A stretch of 14,497 nucleotides of DNA from Clostridium sp. UBA6758 (GTDB lineage Bacteria > Bacillota > Clostridia > Clostridiales > Clostridiaceae), in NCBI GenBank assembly GCA_002453475.1, contig DKGY01000082.1, positions 12,477 through 26,973 on the forward strand, given 5' to 3'. Each line of letters starts with the position of its first letter. The stretch's first letter is position 1. Positions 1 through 7,588 of this stretch are shown here, piece after piece. A program made the translations under genes and the position numbers. The notes beneath the pieces are model-generated. The model saw only the letters and a list, made by a program, of their open reading frames with translations, made no database searches and was not told the origin of the DNA.

Positions 1-37
1 AGTATTAGAGTTGGTAGTCATCATATAAAATAAATAA

Positions 38-68
38 CATACCACAGATAACTATTATCTATAGCATG
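38..68 (-). terminator. Rho-independent terminator of the RNase J gene
   Basis: On the minus strand, 55-68 pairs with 38-51 as a continuous 14-bp stem with a 3-nt loop. Three of the pairs are G-U wobbles that exist only in the minus-strand RNA. The tail over 22-37 is U-rich. The hairpin starts 20 nt after the RNase J stop codon. Confidence 0.7.
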
Positions 69-87
69 CTATTTAAAAATTATTAAA

Positions 88-1752
88 TTATACTTCCATA
101 ATTATTGGGAATATAGTTGGTCGTCTTTTAGTTTCATTATATAGAAATCTCTCTATGGATCTTTTTACATTTGTCTTTAATCCATACCATTCTATCTGAT
201 TATTTGCTAAAGAACTTTCAATTTCCTCTCTTGCTATATCTCTAACTTTATTAATCATATCTTCTGCTTCCTTGGCATAAACAAAACCTCTAGTAATAAT
301 ATCTGGTCCTGCAACTATACTATAGCTTTCCTTTTCTAAAGTTACAACTACAACAACCATACCATCTTGACCTAAATACCTTCTGTCTCTTAATACTATG
401 TTGCCTACATCTCCTACTCCTATACCATCTACAAGTACCCTTCCAGTATGAACTCTTCCAGATATTTTTGCTTCATCATCAGAAAGCTGTAGTATATCTC
501 CAGTATTCATTATAAATATATTCTTTTCCTCCATACCTAAATTTTTAGCCAGGTCTTTATGATGTTTTAAATGCCTATATTCTCCATGGACGGGCATAAA
601 ATACTTCGGATGAACTAAGGCATGTATTAACTTTAACTCTTCTTGACAAGCATGACCAGATACATGAATATCTTCTAAAGCTTCATAGATAACATCTGCA
701 CCTTTTTTATAAAGTTCATTGATAACCCTAGATATGAGCTTATCATTCCCAGGTATAGGAGATGCTGAGATGATAAACAAATCATCTGGCTCTAATTGAA
801 TCTTTCTATGATTTGAAAAAGCTATTCTTGCAAGACCTGCCATAGGCTCTCCTTGGCTACCTGTAGTTATTATAGTTATTTCTTCATTTCTATAGTTTCT
901 TATATCATCTACATTTATCATAGTTCCTTCTGGAATATGTAAATAACCTAATTCCATAGCTACAGTGGATATATTCTCCATACTTCTACCACTAAAAGCA
1001 ATCTTTCTTTTGTACTTAACTGAAGCATCAGCTATTTGTTGCATTCTATGTATATTGGAGGCAAAAGTCGCAACGATTACTCTTCCTGTAGCCGTAGAAA
1101 AAATTCTATTTAAGGTTTGCCCTATAGTCTTTTCTGATAAACTATGTCCCTGCCTTTCTACATTTGTACTATCTGCCATTAAAAGCAAAACTCCTTCTTT
1201 TCCCAATTGAGATATTCTTTCTAAATCCATAACTAAACCGTCAATAGGTGTATAATCAATTTTAAAATCTCCAGTATGGAGTATATCTCCAATAGGAGTA
1301 TGGATAGCTAATGAACAAGAATCAGCTATACTATGGGTATTTCTTATAAATTCAACTTTAATATCTTCAAATTCAATAGTCTCCCCAGCCTCCACAGTTT
1401 TAAGAGTGCATTCATTCTCTAAAAAATGCTCTTTTAACTTATTTCCTAATATACCTAAGGTTAATCTAGTTCCATACACTGGTACATTTAATTGTTTCAA
1501 AATATAAGGTAATGAACCAATGTGATCTTCATGTCCATGGGTAAGAACAAAAGCCTTTACCTTTTCTTTATTATCCATCAAATAAGTTATATCAGGTATG
1601 ATTAAATCAACCCCATACATTTCTTCATCTGGAAATGCTATACCACAATCTATAACTATAATGTCTTTATCATATTCAATAGCAGTAATATTTTTGCCTA
1701 TCTCACCTAATCCACCCAGAGGTATTACTTTAACACATTTTTTCCCTTCCAT
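88..1752 (-). CDS. rnjA: Ribonuclease J (metallo-beta-lactamase/beta-CASP RNase)
   Basis: This is a 554-residue RNase J, close to the roughly 555 residues usual for the family. RNase J is a cytoplasmic 5'-to-3' exonuclease and endonuclease that matures rRNA and decays mRNA in Firmicutes. The N-terminus shows the family opening VIPLGGLGEIGKN. The zinc-binding HGHEDH motif is at residues 72-77, and HTGDFK, ADSTNVE and the late PVHGEYRHL motif follow in order, so the catalytic and beta-CASP parts look complete. The frame is open back to an ATG at 1773, but AAGGAAGGG lies 5 nt before the ATG at 1752 and would itself be inside the longer version, so 1752 is chosen. It sits downstream of the 36-codon ORF, separated by a hairpin, so it probably has its own promoter in 1774-1850. 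The family is certain; RnjA versus RnjB is not resolved. Confidence 0.95.
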   Translation of the reverse strand: MEGKKCVKVIPLGGLGEIGKNITAIEYDKDIIVIDCGIAFPDEEMYGVDLIIPDITYLMDNKEKVKAFVLTHGHEDHIGSLPYILKQLNVPVYGTRLTLGILGNKLKEHFLENECTLKTVEAGETIEFEDIKVEFIRNTHSIADSCSLAIHTPIGDILHTGDFKIDYTPIDGLVMDLERISQLGKEGVLLLMADSTNVERQGHSLSEKTIGQTLNRIFSTATGRVIVATFASNIHRMQQIADASVKYKRKIAFSGRSMENISTVAMELGYLHIPEGTMINVDDIRNYRNEEITIITTGSQGEPMAGLARIAFSNHRKIQLEPDDLFIISASPIPGNDKLISRVINELYKKGADVIYEALEDIHVSGHACQEELKLIHALVHPKYFMPVHGEYRHLKHHKDLAKNLGMEEKNIFIMNTGDILQLSDDEAKISGRVHTGRVLVDGIGVGDVGNIVLRDRRYLGQDGMVVVVVTLEKESYSIVAGPDIITRGFVYAKEAEDMINKVRDIAREEIESSLANNQIEWYGLKTNVKRSIERFLYNETKRRPTIFPIIMEV

Positions 1753-1853
1753 AAAAATCCCTTCCTTTAACATTAATTAATATATATTTATTATGTGTTA
1801 TAGTATGAATTTAAATACTTTTATTAATTTAAATATTTTTTATCATAAATAAA

Positions 1854-1881
1854 GAGACCGTCTCAACTTTGAGATAGCCTC
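1854..1881 (-). terminator. Hairpin terminator after the 36-codon lysine-rich ORF
   Basis: 1854-1866 and 1869-1881 form a 13-position stem on the minus strand with 12 pairs, two of them G-U wobbles, and one mismatch. A moderately U-rich stretch (TTTATTTATG) follows. It lies about 30 nt past the stop of the 1913-2023 ORF and about 100 nt before the RNase J start, so it would separate the two. Confidence 0.6.
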
Positions 1882-1912
1882 TAAACTTTCTTATAGATTT
1901 TAAATACTTCGT

Positions 1913-2023
1913 TTATTTTTTCTTCTTACACTCGTTCTTATTCTTAACTTTCTTGTCACCCTTCTTATCTTTGCCAGTATTCTTAGCTGCCTTTTTATCT
2001 TCCTTACCCCTACCTCTGGACAT
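1913..2023 (-). CDS. Small lysine-rich basic protein (36 aa), unknown function
   Basis: A 36-codon reading frame starts with ATG at 2023 and ends with TAA at 1913. A near-consensus ribosome binding site, AGGAGGAAG, lies a few nt upstream. The product begins MSRGRGKEDKKAAKN and ends in four lysines. It has 15 Lys and 2 Arg, a single Cys at position 32, and no hydrophobic segment, so it is a soluble, highly basic peptide. The strong ribosome binding site and the hairpin just downstream (1854-1881) argue that it is a real gene. I do not recognise a family. Its charge suggests binding to nucleic acid or ribosomes, but that is inference only. It lies immediately upstream of RNase J on the same strand. 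Confidence 0.6.
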   Translation of the reverse strand: MSRGRGKEDKKAAKNTGKDKKGDKKVKNKNECKKKK

Positions 2024-2166
2024 ATCTTCCTCCTAAATTAATAATTTATATAGTATAATATATTAATCTATAGATAGAAATATACTGAATTTACTATTAT
2101 AAAAGATAAAGACTAGTAACTCTTAAATATTCTCAGCTATGATTATGTATTAGATTTAAATATTTG

Positions 2167-2460
2167 TTACTTTTTAAATCTTTTTATATCTTCTAAGCCT
2201 TGCTGCGCTTCTTCCTTGGAAAAGTTTCCACCTTTTAAATCATCATCACTTTTTTCAAGTAGTAAGTTATAGAATTCAACTGCTACATTACATAATTCTT
2301 CAGAAGTCTTATTTTCAAATTCATTAAATAGTATATCTTCAGCTTTACTATAATTCTTTTCTTCAATAAGACGCTTTAGTACTCCCCTTAATATTTCTAT
2401 GGAATTAACCTGCCCAAATTCTACACTTTCTCTCTTTTTTTCACTCTTATTTAATAACAA
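2167..2460 (-). CDS. DUF6483-family protein, N-terminus probably frameshifted
   Basis: The open frame from TTG at 2460 gives 97 residues. The helical pattern ends FYNLLLEKSDDDLKGGNFSKEEAQQGLEDI, split here as FYNLLLEKS and NFSKEEAQQGL. It matches my memory of DUF6483, small clostridial proteins of unknown function usually about 110-130 residues long. The conserved N-terminal helix seems to continue upstream of 2460: in-frame codons to about 2496 read KIIKDIGRVGAKLL, then hit TGA. In the next frame, TTG at 2507 with AAGG 7 nt before it reads MDIEKLLK. Adding one A to the A-run near 2484-2486 would join them as MDIEKLLKDIGRVGAKLL. Either the gene carries a one-base deletion, or translation starts at TTG 2460 with AGGTG 5 nt before it. 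Function is unknown. Confidence 0.6.
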   Translation of the reverse strand: MLLNKSEKKRESVEFGQVNSIEILRGVLKRLIEEKNYSKAEDILFNEFENKTSEELCNVAVEFYNLLLEKSDDDLKGGNFSKEEAQQGLEDIKRFKK

Positions 2461-2681
2461 TTTAGCACCTACTCTTCCTATATCTTTAATAATTTTTCAA
2501 TATCCAAAAACTCGCCTTCTTAAATGTAAACAACCCTACAACTCTTTCTTAATCTCTTAACTTTAAATTATATATAGCTAACTTAATTATCTTAAGCATT
2601 GGACTGTAATTTCTTAATATATTATATCATTTTATTACATATTAAAAATAATAAATATAATATTTTTCTTGATAGTATAAG

Positions 2682-2725
2682 AATATCCCTCATTGTAGTT
2701 TCATTTGTCTACAATAAGGGATATT
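2682..2725. terminator. Strong hairpin terminator between the CAP and DUF6483 genes
   Basis: 2682-2698 and 2709-2725 pair over 17 positions with one mismatch around a 10-nt loop. The plus-strand copy is followed by TTTTTAAT. The minus-strand copy has a weaker U-rich tail. It lies about 50 nt past the stop of the minus-strand CAP gene, which it most likely serves. Confidence 0.65.
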
Positions 2726-2776
2726 TTTAATCTTTACTTCAAAATCTATATTTAGTTTTTCTAAAATTCTCTTATA

Positions 2777-3595
2777 TTATTTATAGAACTCTTGAGTTGC
2801 ATAAACTCTATTACCAGATTTATATACACCTACACCTATACTTTCAAAATTAGTTGATAGTATATTCTTTCTATGACCTTCTGAATTCATCCAGTTAGTC
2901 ATAAATTGATTAGCTAATGCAGTTGGATCAGTTACTCCCCCTATATATGCTATATTTTCTCCCCAAGCTCTATATGAAACTCCATCAGCTTTCATCTTAG
3001 TTGTTATAAGATTTCCACTTAAGTCTTGGTGACTAAAATAGTTATTGTCTCCCATATCTTGAGATTTAATTCTAGCATATTTTTCCATGGTTGTGTTATA
3101 GCTTAAAGTTGGTACTCCAGCTTTAGCTCTCTCTTCGTTTACCTTGTTAAATATAGCTTGTTCAACTTGAGCCATAAACTTCTCATTAACAACTGGTGCC
3201 TCAGGTACTACTGGTTTCTCAGGTACTACCGGTTTCTCAGGCACTACTGGTGCTTCAGTGACAGGCGGTTTAGTTGACGTATCCTGTCCATTTGTTGGTG
3301 GTGTCGTCGGCTTAGTTGTTGGATCCTTTACTTCTTCTTTAGGCGGAGTACTTGGTACAGTTATACTATTTTTTTGATTAATTATCATCTTTTTTATAGC
3401 TTCAAAGTCATTTGTAAAGTTTCCATTTACAAATTTAGTATAATCTAAATTGCCATATTGATAATTACTTACAGTTCTACAACCCTCAGTTTTCACTTGG
3501 CTTTTAGTGTCTACAGCTGCTTCTGCTTGTACGCCTCCTACTAATGTACTTCCTACTTATAATAATGTTAATATTGATAATGCTTTCGATTTCAT
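2777..3595 (-). pseudogene. Secreted CAP/SCP-domain protein with a stop codon in the signal peptide
   Basis: Read from ATG at 3595 (AGGAGG 7 nt upstream), the gene encodes MKSKALSILTLL, a TAA stop at 3557-3559 (codon 13), then VGSTLVGGVQAEAAV. The two halves make a normal signal peptide with an AEA-like cleavage site. One base change (for example TTA to TAA) would explain the stop. The rest is open to 2777. A proline-rich linker with VVPEKP repeats spans roughly residues 81-137. A C-terminal CAP domain (about 140-272) follows, with family residues in YFSHQ, WGENIAY and SEGHRKNIL. This is the layout of secreted YkwD-like CAP proteins of spore-formers. The open part could start at GTG 3496, but that codon has no ribosome binding site and would yield an unexported protein. 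Functional loss, a sequencing error and a recent mutation cannot be separated here. Confidence 0.75.
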
Positions 3596-3614
3596 TTCCA
3601 TTCCTCCTATATTT

Positions 3615-3677
3615 GGACTTAGTAACTTGTCCACTTTTCTAGTAGTTAATGTACTTTTACGTCTAACCACCTTGTCC
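3615..3677 (-). repeat. Imperfect direct repeat in the 5' leader of the CAP gene
   Basis: On the minus strand GGACAAGGTGGTTAGAC (3661-3677) is followed 45 nt later by GGACAAGTTACTAAGTC. They share the first seven bases and 12 of 17 overall. Both lie between the likely promoter region and the ribosome binding site of the CAP gene. The stretch could bind a regulator or fold as a leader. I recognise no known riboswitch in it. Confidence 0.3.
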
Positions 3678-3934
3678 TATATTTATAACATATAAATTTT
3701 AAATTTATAATGGTTGATAATTTCTATTGAATGATACATTATCCTTAAAAGGTAAACATTCTCCATAATGGATTTATTACCCAGATTAAAAACAGCACTA
3801 TTACTGCATTACAGAACTTTTACAAAAATATGCTTAGATAAAATTACTAAAAAATAATTTAAGAAAATATATAAGCACGTAAATATTTTTCATCAAAAAT
3901 CTTAGCGTTTTTCAATTACTTGTAAAATTTCATA
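3678..3934. other. Intergenic region without a recognised gene
   Basis: This AT-rich stretch lies between the start of the CAP gene and the terminator of the CpXC gene. The only small frame noted is a 29-codon plus-strand ORF near 3762, which lacks a ribosome binding site. The minus-strand promoter of the CAP gene should lie near 3678-3730, where A/T-rich -10-like sequences abound, but none is convincing. Confidence 0.4.
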
Positions 3935-3965
3935 AAAGAAGGCAGGTATTATCCCTGCCTTCTTT
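3935..3965 (-). terminator. Rho-independent terminator of the CpXC gene
   Basis: Perfect 12-bp stem (3935-3946 with 3954-3965; GAAGGCAGG core) with a 7-nt loop. The minus-strand RNA continues into a U-rich tail (CTTCTTTTATG). It begins 27 nt after the stop of the 3992-4645 gene. A-runs on one side and T-runs on the other make it potentially bidirectional. Confidence 0.85.
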
Positions 3966-3991
3966 ATAATAAATCTTTATTTATTATTATA

Positions 3992-4645
3992 TTAACTGAT
4001 CTCAATTGCCCACTGTCTATCAATAATTTGAAAACTCTTGTATTCCTTTTCTTCTATAACATTTAAGTATTTATCTCTTATAAAATTATATATCTTCATA
4101 TCCAAATTGTATGATAGTGCTTCCCCTTTATCATCTATAAATATAAAAACCATACTATCTTTAGTAATATCATAATCAAAATATACATTTTTAAAACTAA
4201 TGTCCAAATTAATATCTACTATATTAGAAATATAATACAACTTACATATTTCTATAACTCTATCATCTAAATTACAGTCAAAAATCTTAATCTTTTCTAT
4301 TAAATCATAGTTACTAGTTACAATTCTAAGTTTATACTTATCACCAAATTGTGGCAAAACTTCTTCTGATAAGGCTTCAAGTTCTTTAACTAATTCATCA
4401 TTATCTCTACTATAGTTTGCTATTAAATATATCATCTCCCTTTTATTCATATCATGATATAAACAATCATATTCAACGGTTGATATATGACCACATATAG
4501 GACATGTAAATTTAAAAAAGATATTATCTAATACTCTCTCTTTTGCCTTTTCATCTATAGTTACATTAATGCTATTCCATAACTTAGTAGTACTTTTTAT
4601 CAAGCAATTTTGACAGATTACTTCTACATTACTATTCAAAGACAT
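3992..4645 (-). CDS. CpXC domain-containing protein
   Basis: The protein has 217 residues. The N-terminus carries two cysteine pairs, CQNC (C11/C14) and CPICG (C48/C51), separated by a stretch containing WNSINVTID. This is the CpXC domain pattern, a presumed zinc-binding module found in many Firmicutes with no assigned role. The second half is acidic, mixed alpha/beta, with no membrane segment or signal peptide, so the protein should be cytoplasmic. The ATG at 4645 is preceded by a run of six G (AAAAGGGGGGTACTT), a serviceable ribosome binding site. It looks monocistronic, with its own terminator at 3935-3965 and an inverted repeat at 4711-4727 upstream. The domain call is fairly sure; the function is not known. 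Confidence 0.8.
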   Translation of the reverse strand: MSLNSNVEVICQNCLIKSTTKLWNSINVTIDEKAKERVLDNIFFKFTCPICGHISTVEYDCLYHDMNKREMIYLIANYSRDNDELVKELEALSEEVLPQFGDKYKLRIVTSNYDLIEKIKIFDCNLDDRVIEICKLYYISNIVDINLDISFKNVYFDYDITKDSMVFIFIDDKGEALSYNLDMKIYNFIRDKYLNVIEEKEYKSFQIIDRQWAIEIS

Positions 4646-4710
4646 AAGTACCCCCCTTTTAATTAGTAGTCTTAGAAAAAGTTTTTATCTATATTGTATA
4701 TTTTATCACA

Positions 4711-4727
4711 TTACATTGTAAATGTAA
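4711..4727. promoter_or_regulatory. Perfect inverted repeat upstream of the CpXC gene (possible operator)
   Basis: TTACATT-GTA-AATGTAA is a perfect 7-bp inverted repeat with a 3-bp spacer, 66 bp upstream of the CpXC start codon. The position fits a repressor site near the promoter. The DNA is AT-rich, so chance is possible. Confidence 0.3.
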
Positions 4728-4795
4728 CTATATTCTTTTCTAAATATTTAAACTTTTGTTTACAATTTTATTCTTTTTCTGCATATATACCATAA

Positions 4796-4824
4796 AAAGC
4801 TACATCATAAATAGATATAGCTTT
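4796..4824 (-). terminator. Rho-independent terminator of the M50 protease gene
   Basis: On the minus strand, AAAGCTATATC and GATGTAGCTTT pair over 11 bp, including one G-U wobble, around a 7-nt loop. The tail is TTATGG, so the full U run including the stem end is five. It lies 67 nt past the stop of the 4891-6072 gene. Confidence 0.7.
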
Positions 4825-4890
4825 CAATGTCATTTATTATCATATACAAAATTCTAATTCTTATTATCTTTATGTCAATATTAAATAGGA

Positions 4891-6072
4891 TTAAATATTC
4901 ATGATTTCCTTAATCCAATTTACTAGCATTAACTCCATATCTGCATCCCCTTTAACAGGATATTTCTTAGATAACTTTATTGCTTCTTCATAATAGCTTA
5001 ATGCTTTTTGCTTATTATTATTATAGAAAATTTCATAAGCCATCATTACTCTCTTCTTCCCTATCATAAATTTAGAAGCTTTTATATACTTTCTAAGATT
5101 TTTATCATATACACTATCAATAAACTCCTTGTTACAATCACCTATGAGCTCTAAAAACATTTTTTCGCAATTTATTTCATTTCTATATAGTGGAATTATC
5201 TTGTCCATACATGGTGTAAAATCTTCAATACATTGTCTTGCGCCATCAAAATCCATATTATCTAAATACCAACTATACTCCATAAGTTTAAGCGAAGTAT
5301 TAAGTGGATTTATTAAGTCAATTCCTTCACTTATTTTTAATTCCTCTAATTCCATATCTTTAATTCGCATTCCTTGTGATTGTAGTCCATTAACTCTAAG
5401 TTGAAAATAAAACCCTCTTCTTGCATTCTCATCCCTCAACATGGATATCACATTATATCCATCATTAGAAATTCCTCCAACTTTTAACGGAATTATATTA
5501 GTAAAGGCTGCAAATATACCCCCTGCACTAATTAATATTAGCATTGCTGAAATAAGTATAGGCATTCCTTCTATTAAAATAGCCAATAGTATACCTACTC
5601 CTGCTACTATTAAATTCATTATTCCTCCACCATAATTATACATTATGAATGGGTACTTTCCATCCTTTATATCAGGTGGCATCATAAGACATTGCCCCGC
5701 TGTACCTGGTATACCGAACTTCTTATAGCTTATTTCTCCTTGCTCTTTAATTAAAGTGAAAGATCCTATTCTAAAGGACACAAAGGAATATCCTGTCATA
5801 AGTCCAAATACAAGATGTCCTGCCTCATGAATGATAATATGAATCATATAACCTAAGAAAAATATTAGTATAAGTCCATAGTATCTAAGTAATTCTAAAA
5901 GAAAATTATCACTTTTAATATAATTATCCATAAAATCTTTAAAATAAGTTACAGATAAAATTCCTATAATAGCACCAATTGCTCCGCAAACCACCAAAAA
6001 TATAACTCCTGATAAAAATTTGCTTTTCTTTTTATTTTGTTTTGTAGTTATTTCTTTTTGTCCATTAATCAT
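4891..6072 (-). CDS. M50 (site-2 protease-like) membrane metallopeptidase with a long C-terminal helical domain
   Basis: The protein has 393 residues from ATG at 6072, which has GGAGG 7 nt upstream. The frame is open to a GTG at 6096, but that start would place the ribosome binding site inside the gene. A short basic N-terminus leads into a membrane segment (about residues 19-43). A second membrane segment carries the zinc motif HEAGH (82-86). Two further hydrophobic stretches follow (about 143-190), and NIIPLKVGG...NDG near 192-205 supplies the presumed third metal ligand. This is the M50 arrangement: an intramembrane protease active site. The last 180 residues or so are soluble and helical, resembling TPR-like repeats near the C-terminus, and could hold a partner or substrate. 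The substrate is unknown. No sigma/anti-sigma gene lies beside it. An inactive homologue is unlikely because both motifs are intact. Confidence 0.85.
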   Translation of the reverse strand: MINGQKEITTKQNKKKSKFLSGVIFLVVCGAIGAIIGILSVTYFKDFMDNYIKSDNFLLELLRYYGLILIFFLGYMIHIIIHEAGHLVFGLMTGYSFVSFRIGSFTLIKEQGEISYKKFGIPGTAGQCLMMPPDIKDGKYPFIMYNYGGGIMNLIVAGVGILLAILIEGMPILISAMLILISAGGIFAAFTNIIPLKVGGISNDGYNVISMLRDENARRGFYFQLRVNGLQSQGMRIKDMELEELKISEGIDLINPLNTSLKLMEYSWYLDNMDFDGARQCIEDFTPCMDKIIPLYRNEINCEKMFLELIGDCNKEFIDSVYDKNLRKYIKASKFMIGKKRVMMAYEIFYNNNKQKALSYYEEAIKLSKKYPVKGDADMELMLVNWIKEIMNI

Positions 6073-6305
6073 TAAAAACCTCCATTTTATTAACACTTAT
6101 TATTAAAGTAAATTTGTATTTGTAATAAATTATATTATCTTATATATATACTATCATATATATTTTAAAGCAAAATAGTAAATATATAGTTTATATGTTC
6201 TTTTTAATATGTATTGTCTATTTTTATAAATTTTAAAATATAATTTAGGCATAATTCCATACTATTCTTATATAAATATATTAGATGTCTATGTGGAGGT
6301 TATTT

Positions 6306-6707
6306 ATGGCTAAAAAAGCTAAACTCCTATTACTCCTATGTATATTAATTATTATATTGATAATCAACAAATGTTCAGCCACTGATGGCAACTACAAAAC
6401 TAGGAAAGCTAAAGAACACACTTCAAAAAGCTCTATGGAAATGACCTATAAAAGTTTTAAGGGCTATAAATACAAAACACTTAAGTTAGACTCGAATGAC
6501 CAGTTAACTATTAATATAAAGGTTGAAAATGAAGGTGGAAACTTGGCTATATCACTAATTGATGAGGATGACCGTATGTTATATAAAAACGAAAACATAG
6601 ATAATTCTTTAATTCAAACTATAGTCATACCTCATGATGGAAAATATAAAATACAAGTAGAAGGAGATCATAGTGGGAGTTTTAAAATAAGTTGGAATGT
6701 AGATTAA
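6306..6707 (+). CDS. Small exported or membrane-anchored protein, unknown function
   Basis: The protein has 133 residues from ATG at 6306, with GTGGAGG 6 nt upstream. An open extension to 6285 has no ribosome binding site of its own. MAKKAKLLLLLCILIIILII is a positively charged start plus a hydrophobic core, so the protein is exported or N-terminally anchored. Cys follows as INKC, a poor lipobox, so lipoprotein processing is doubtful. The rest alternates beta-strand patterns (YKTLKL, LTINIKV, LAISLID, YKIQVEG, FKISWNV) ending in a Gly-Lys-Tyr-x-Ile-x-Val strand. It is reminiscent of the small beta-sandwich modules at the ends of secreted proteins, such as pre-peptidase C-terminal domains. It is the only plus-strand gene in the left half, divergent from the protease, and its 3' end forms half of its terminator. 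Function unknown. Confidence 0.75.
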   Translation: MAKKAKLLLLLCILIIILIINKCSATDGNYKTRKAKEHTSKSSMEMTYKSFKGYKYKTLKLDSNDQLTINIKVENEGGNLAISLIDEDDRMLYKNENIDNSLIQTIVIPHDGKYKIQVEGDHSGSFKISWNVD

Positions 6708-6728
6708 ATTTTACATTCCAACTTTTTT
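6690..6728 (+). terminator. Rho-independent terminator overlapping the stop codon of the exported protein gene
   Basis: AGTTGGAATGTA (6690-6701) pairs perfectly with 6712-6723 around a 10-nt loop and runs into TTTTTT. The left arm encodes the last residues of the 6306-6707 gene. The minus-strand copy also has a U-rich tail, so it can serve the convergent EcsC gene as well. Confidence 0.85.
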
Positions 6729-6803
6729 ATTATATTTAACCTAAACTATACTACAATAGAGTAGTTTTCCTTAGATATTATAAAACTATCAAATTTTTAA
6801 GTG

Positions 6804-7520
6804 TTAATCAAAATATCTTAGTCTATATCCATTCATAGCAGTATCACCTAGCTTTTCTACTAGCTTGTAGTTAGCTACAGCTCCTACTGCCCCTCCTATA
6901 ACAGGTACGAGCTGAAAAAATTTTGCTAAATCTATATAATCTCTATACTCCTGTTGAAAGATTCTCCAATCAAAATTTTCTTTATCTAAAGGCAATTTAT
7001 CTGAATACTCTTTCCAATTAGTTAATACGTGAAATACCTCTATTCTTCTTTTATCACTACAGAAAGCAATTTGAAATATGTAAAGAAGATATAACCTCTC
7101 TCTATAATCTTTTGTGTCATAACCATATATGCTAGCAATTTCATATAGTAGCTTAATTTTTATACTTAACAATATAGGAAAATCAGCTAAACCTATAAAA
7201 AAACCACCAAATCCTGTGCTAGCTCCACTTAATGTTGCTGCCTTTCTATATAATTGAATCTTTTCCTTTACTAGCATTTCTCTCTCTATCGTAGGCATAT
7301 ATTTTATAGGTTCCAATGTAGTATATTCAGACCCTAAAATAACTACTTTAACCATATTCTTTATAACTTCTGTAACCATGACATGAAATTTTTCTGGAAT
7401 GAATCTATTCATTTTATCTTGTATATTTTTAGAAAGATTATTCCCAAGGGTTGGTTTCTTCTCCATTTCCCTCTTCCATTGCATTAACTCCCCATATATT
7501 ATATCTTCATATATATCCAT
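6804..7520 (-). CDS. EcsC-family protein
   Basis: The protein has 238 residues. Its order of motifs fits the EcsC family: an N-terminal helical part, then a glycine-rich stretch GFGGFFIGLADFPILLSIK (about residues 103-121) followed by LLYEIASIYGYD. A second glycine/alanine-rich stretch, PVIGGAVGAVANYK, precedes the end GDTAMNGYRLRYF. EcsC proteins lack a defined reaction. The name comes from the third gene of the Bacillus ecs ABC-transporter operon, but most clostridial copies, as here, stand alone with no transporter beside them. The amphipathic Gly/Ala segments suggest peripheral membrane association. ATG at 7520 has AAGGTGATG just upstream. The gene lies downstream of the Cys-rich gene but is separated by a terminator, so it is likely transcribed on its own. 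Confidence 0.85.
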   Translation of the reverse strand: MDIYEDIIYGELMQWKREMEKKPTLGNNLSKNIQDKMNRFIPEKFHVMVTEVIKNMVKVVILGSEYTTLEPIKYMPTIEREMLVKEKIQLYRKAATLSGASTGFGGFFIGLADFPILLSIKIKLLYEIASIYGYDTKDYRERLYLLYIFQIAFCSDKRRIEVFHVLTNWKEYSDKLPLDKENFDWRIFQQEYRDYIDLAKFFQLVPVIGGAVGAVANYKLVEKLGDTAMNGYRLRYFD

Positions 7521-7588
7521 CTCATCACCTTATTTCTTAAATATATACTCTATTTTATCACACTCCACATATTATTAACCAATAGTAA

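Noticed and set aside
965..1210. Plus-strand ORF antisense to RNase J
   Set aside because: It lies fully inside the conserved RNase J gene, has no ribosome binding site, and its composition is that of a reverse-strand shadow.
3557..3559. Recoding of the stop in the CAP gene (selenocysteine or programmed readthrough)
   Set aside because: The codon is UAA, not UGA, and there is no selenocysteine-type hairpin after it. A mutation or sequence error is simpler.
3507..3695. Plus-strand ORF across the CAP signal peptide and leader
   Set aside because: It is the complement of the signal-peptide codons and the leader; no ribosome binding site and no resemblance to a protein family.
3762..3851. 29-codon plus-strand ORF starting MDLLPRLKTALLLHY
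   Set aside because: No ribosome binding site upstream and nothing else to support it.
6306..6370. Lipoprotein signal in the 6306-6707 protein
   Set aside because: The residues before Cys are I-N-K, which do not fit the lipobox, so ordinary export or an N-terminal anchor is preferred.
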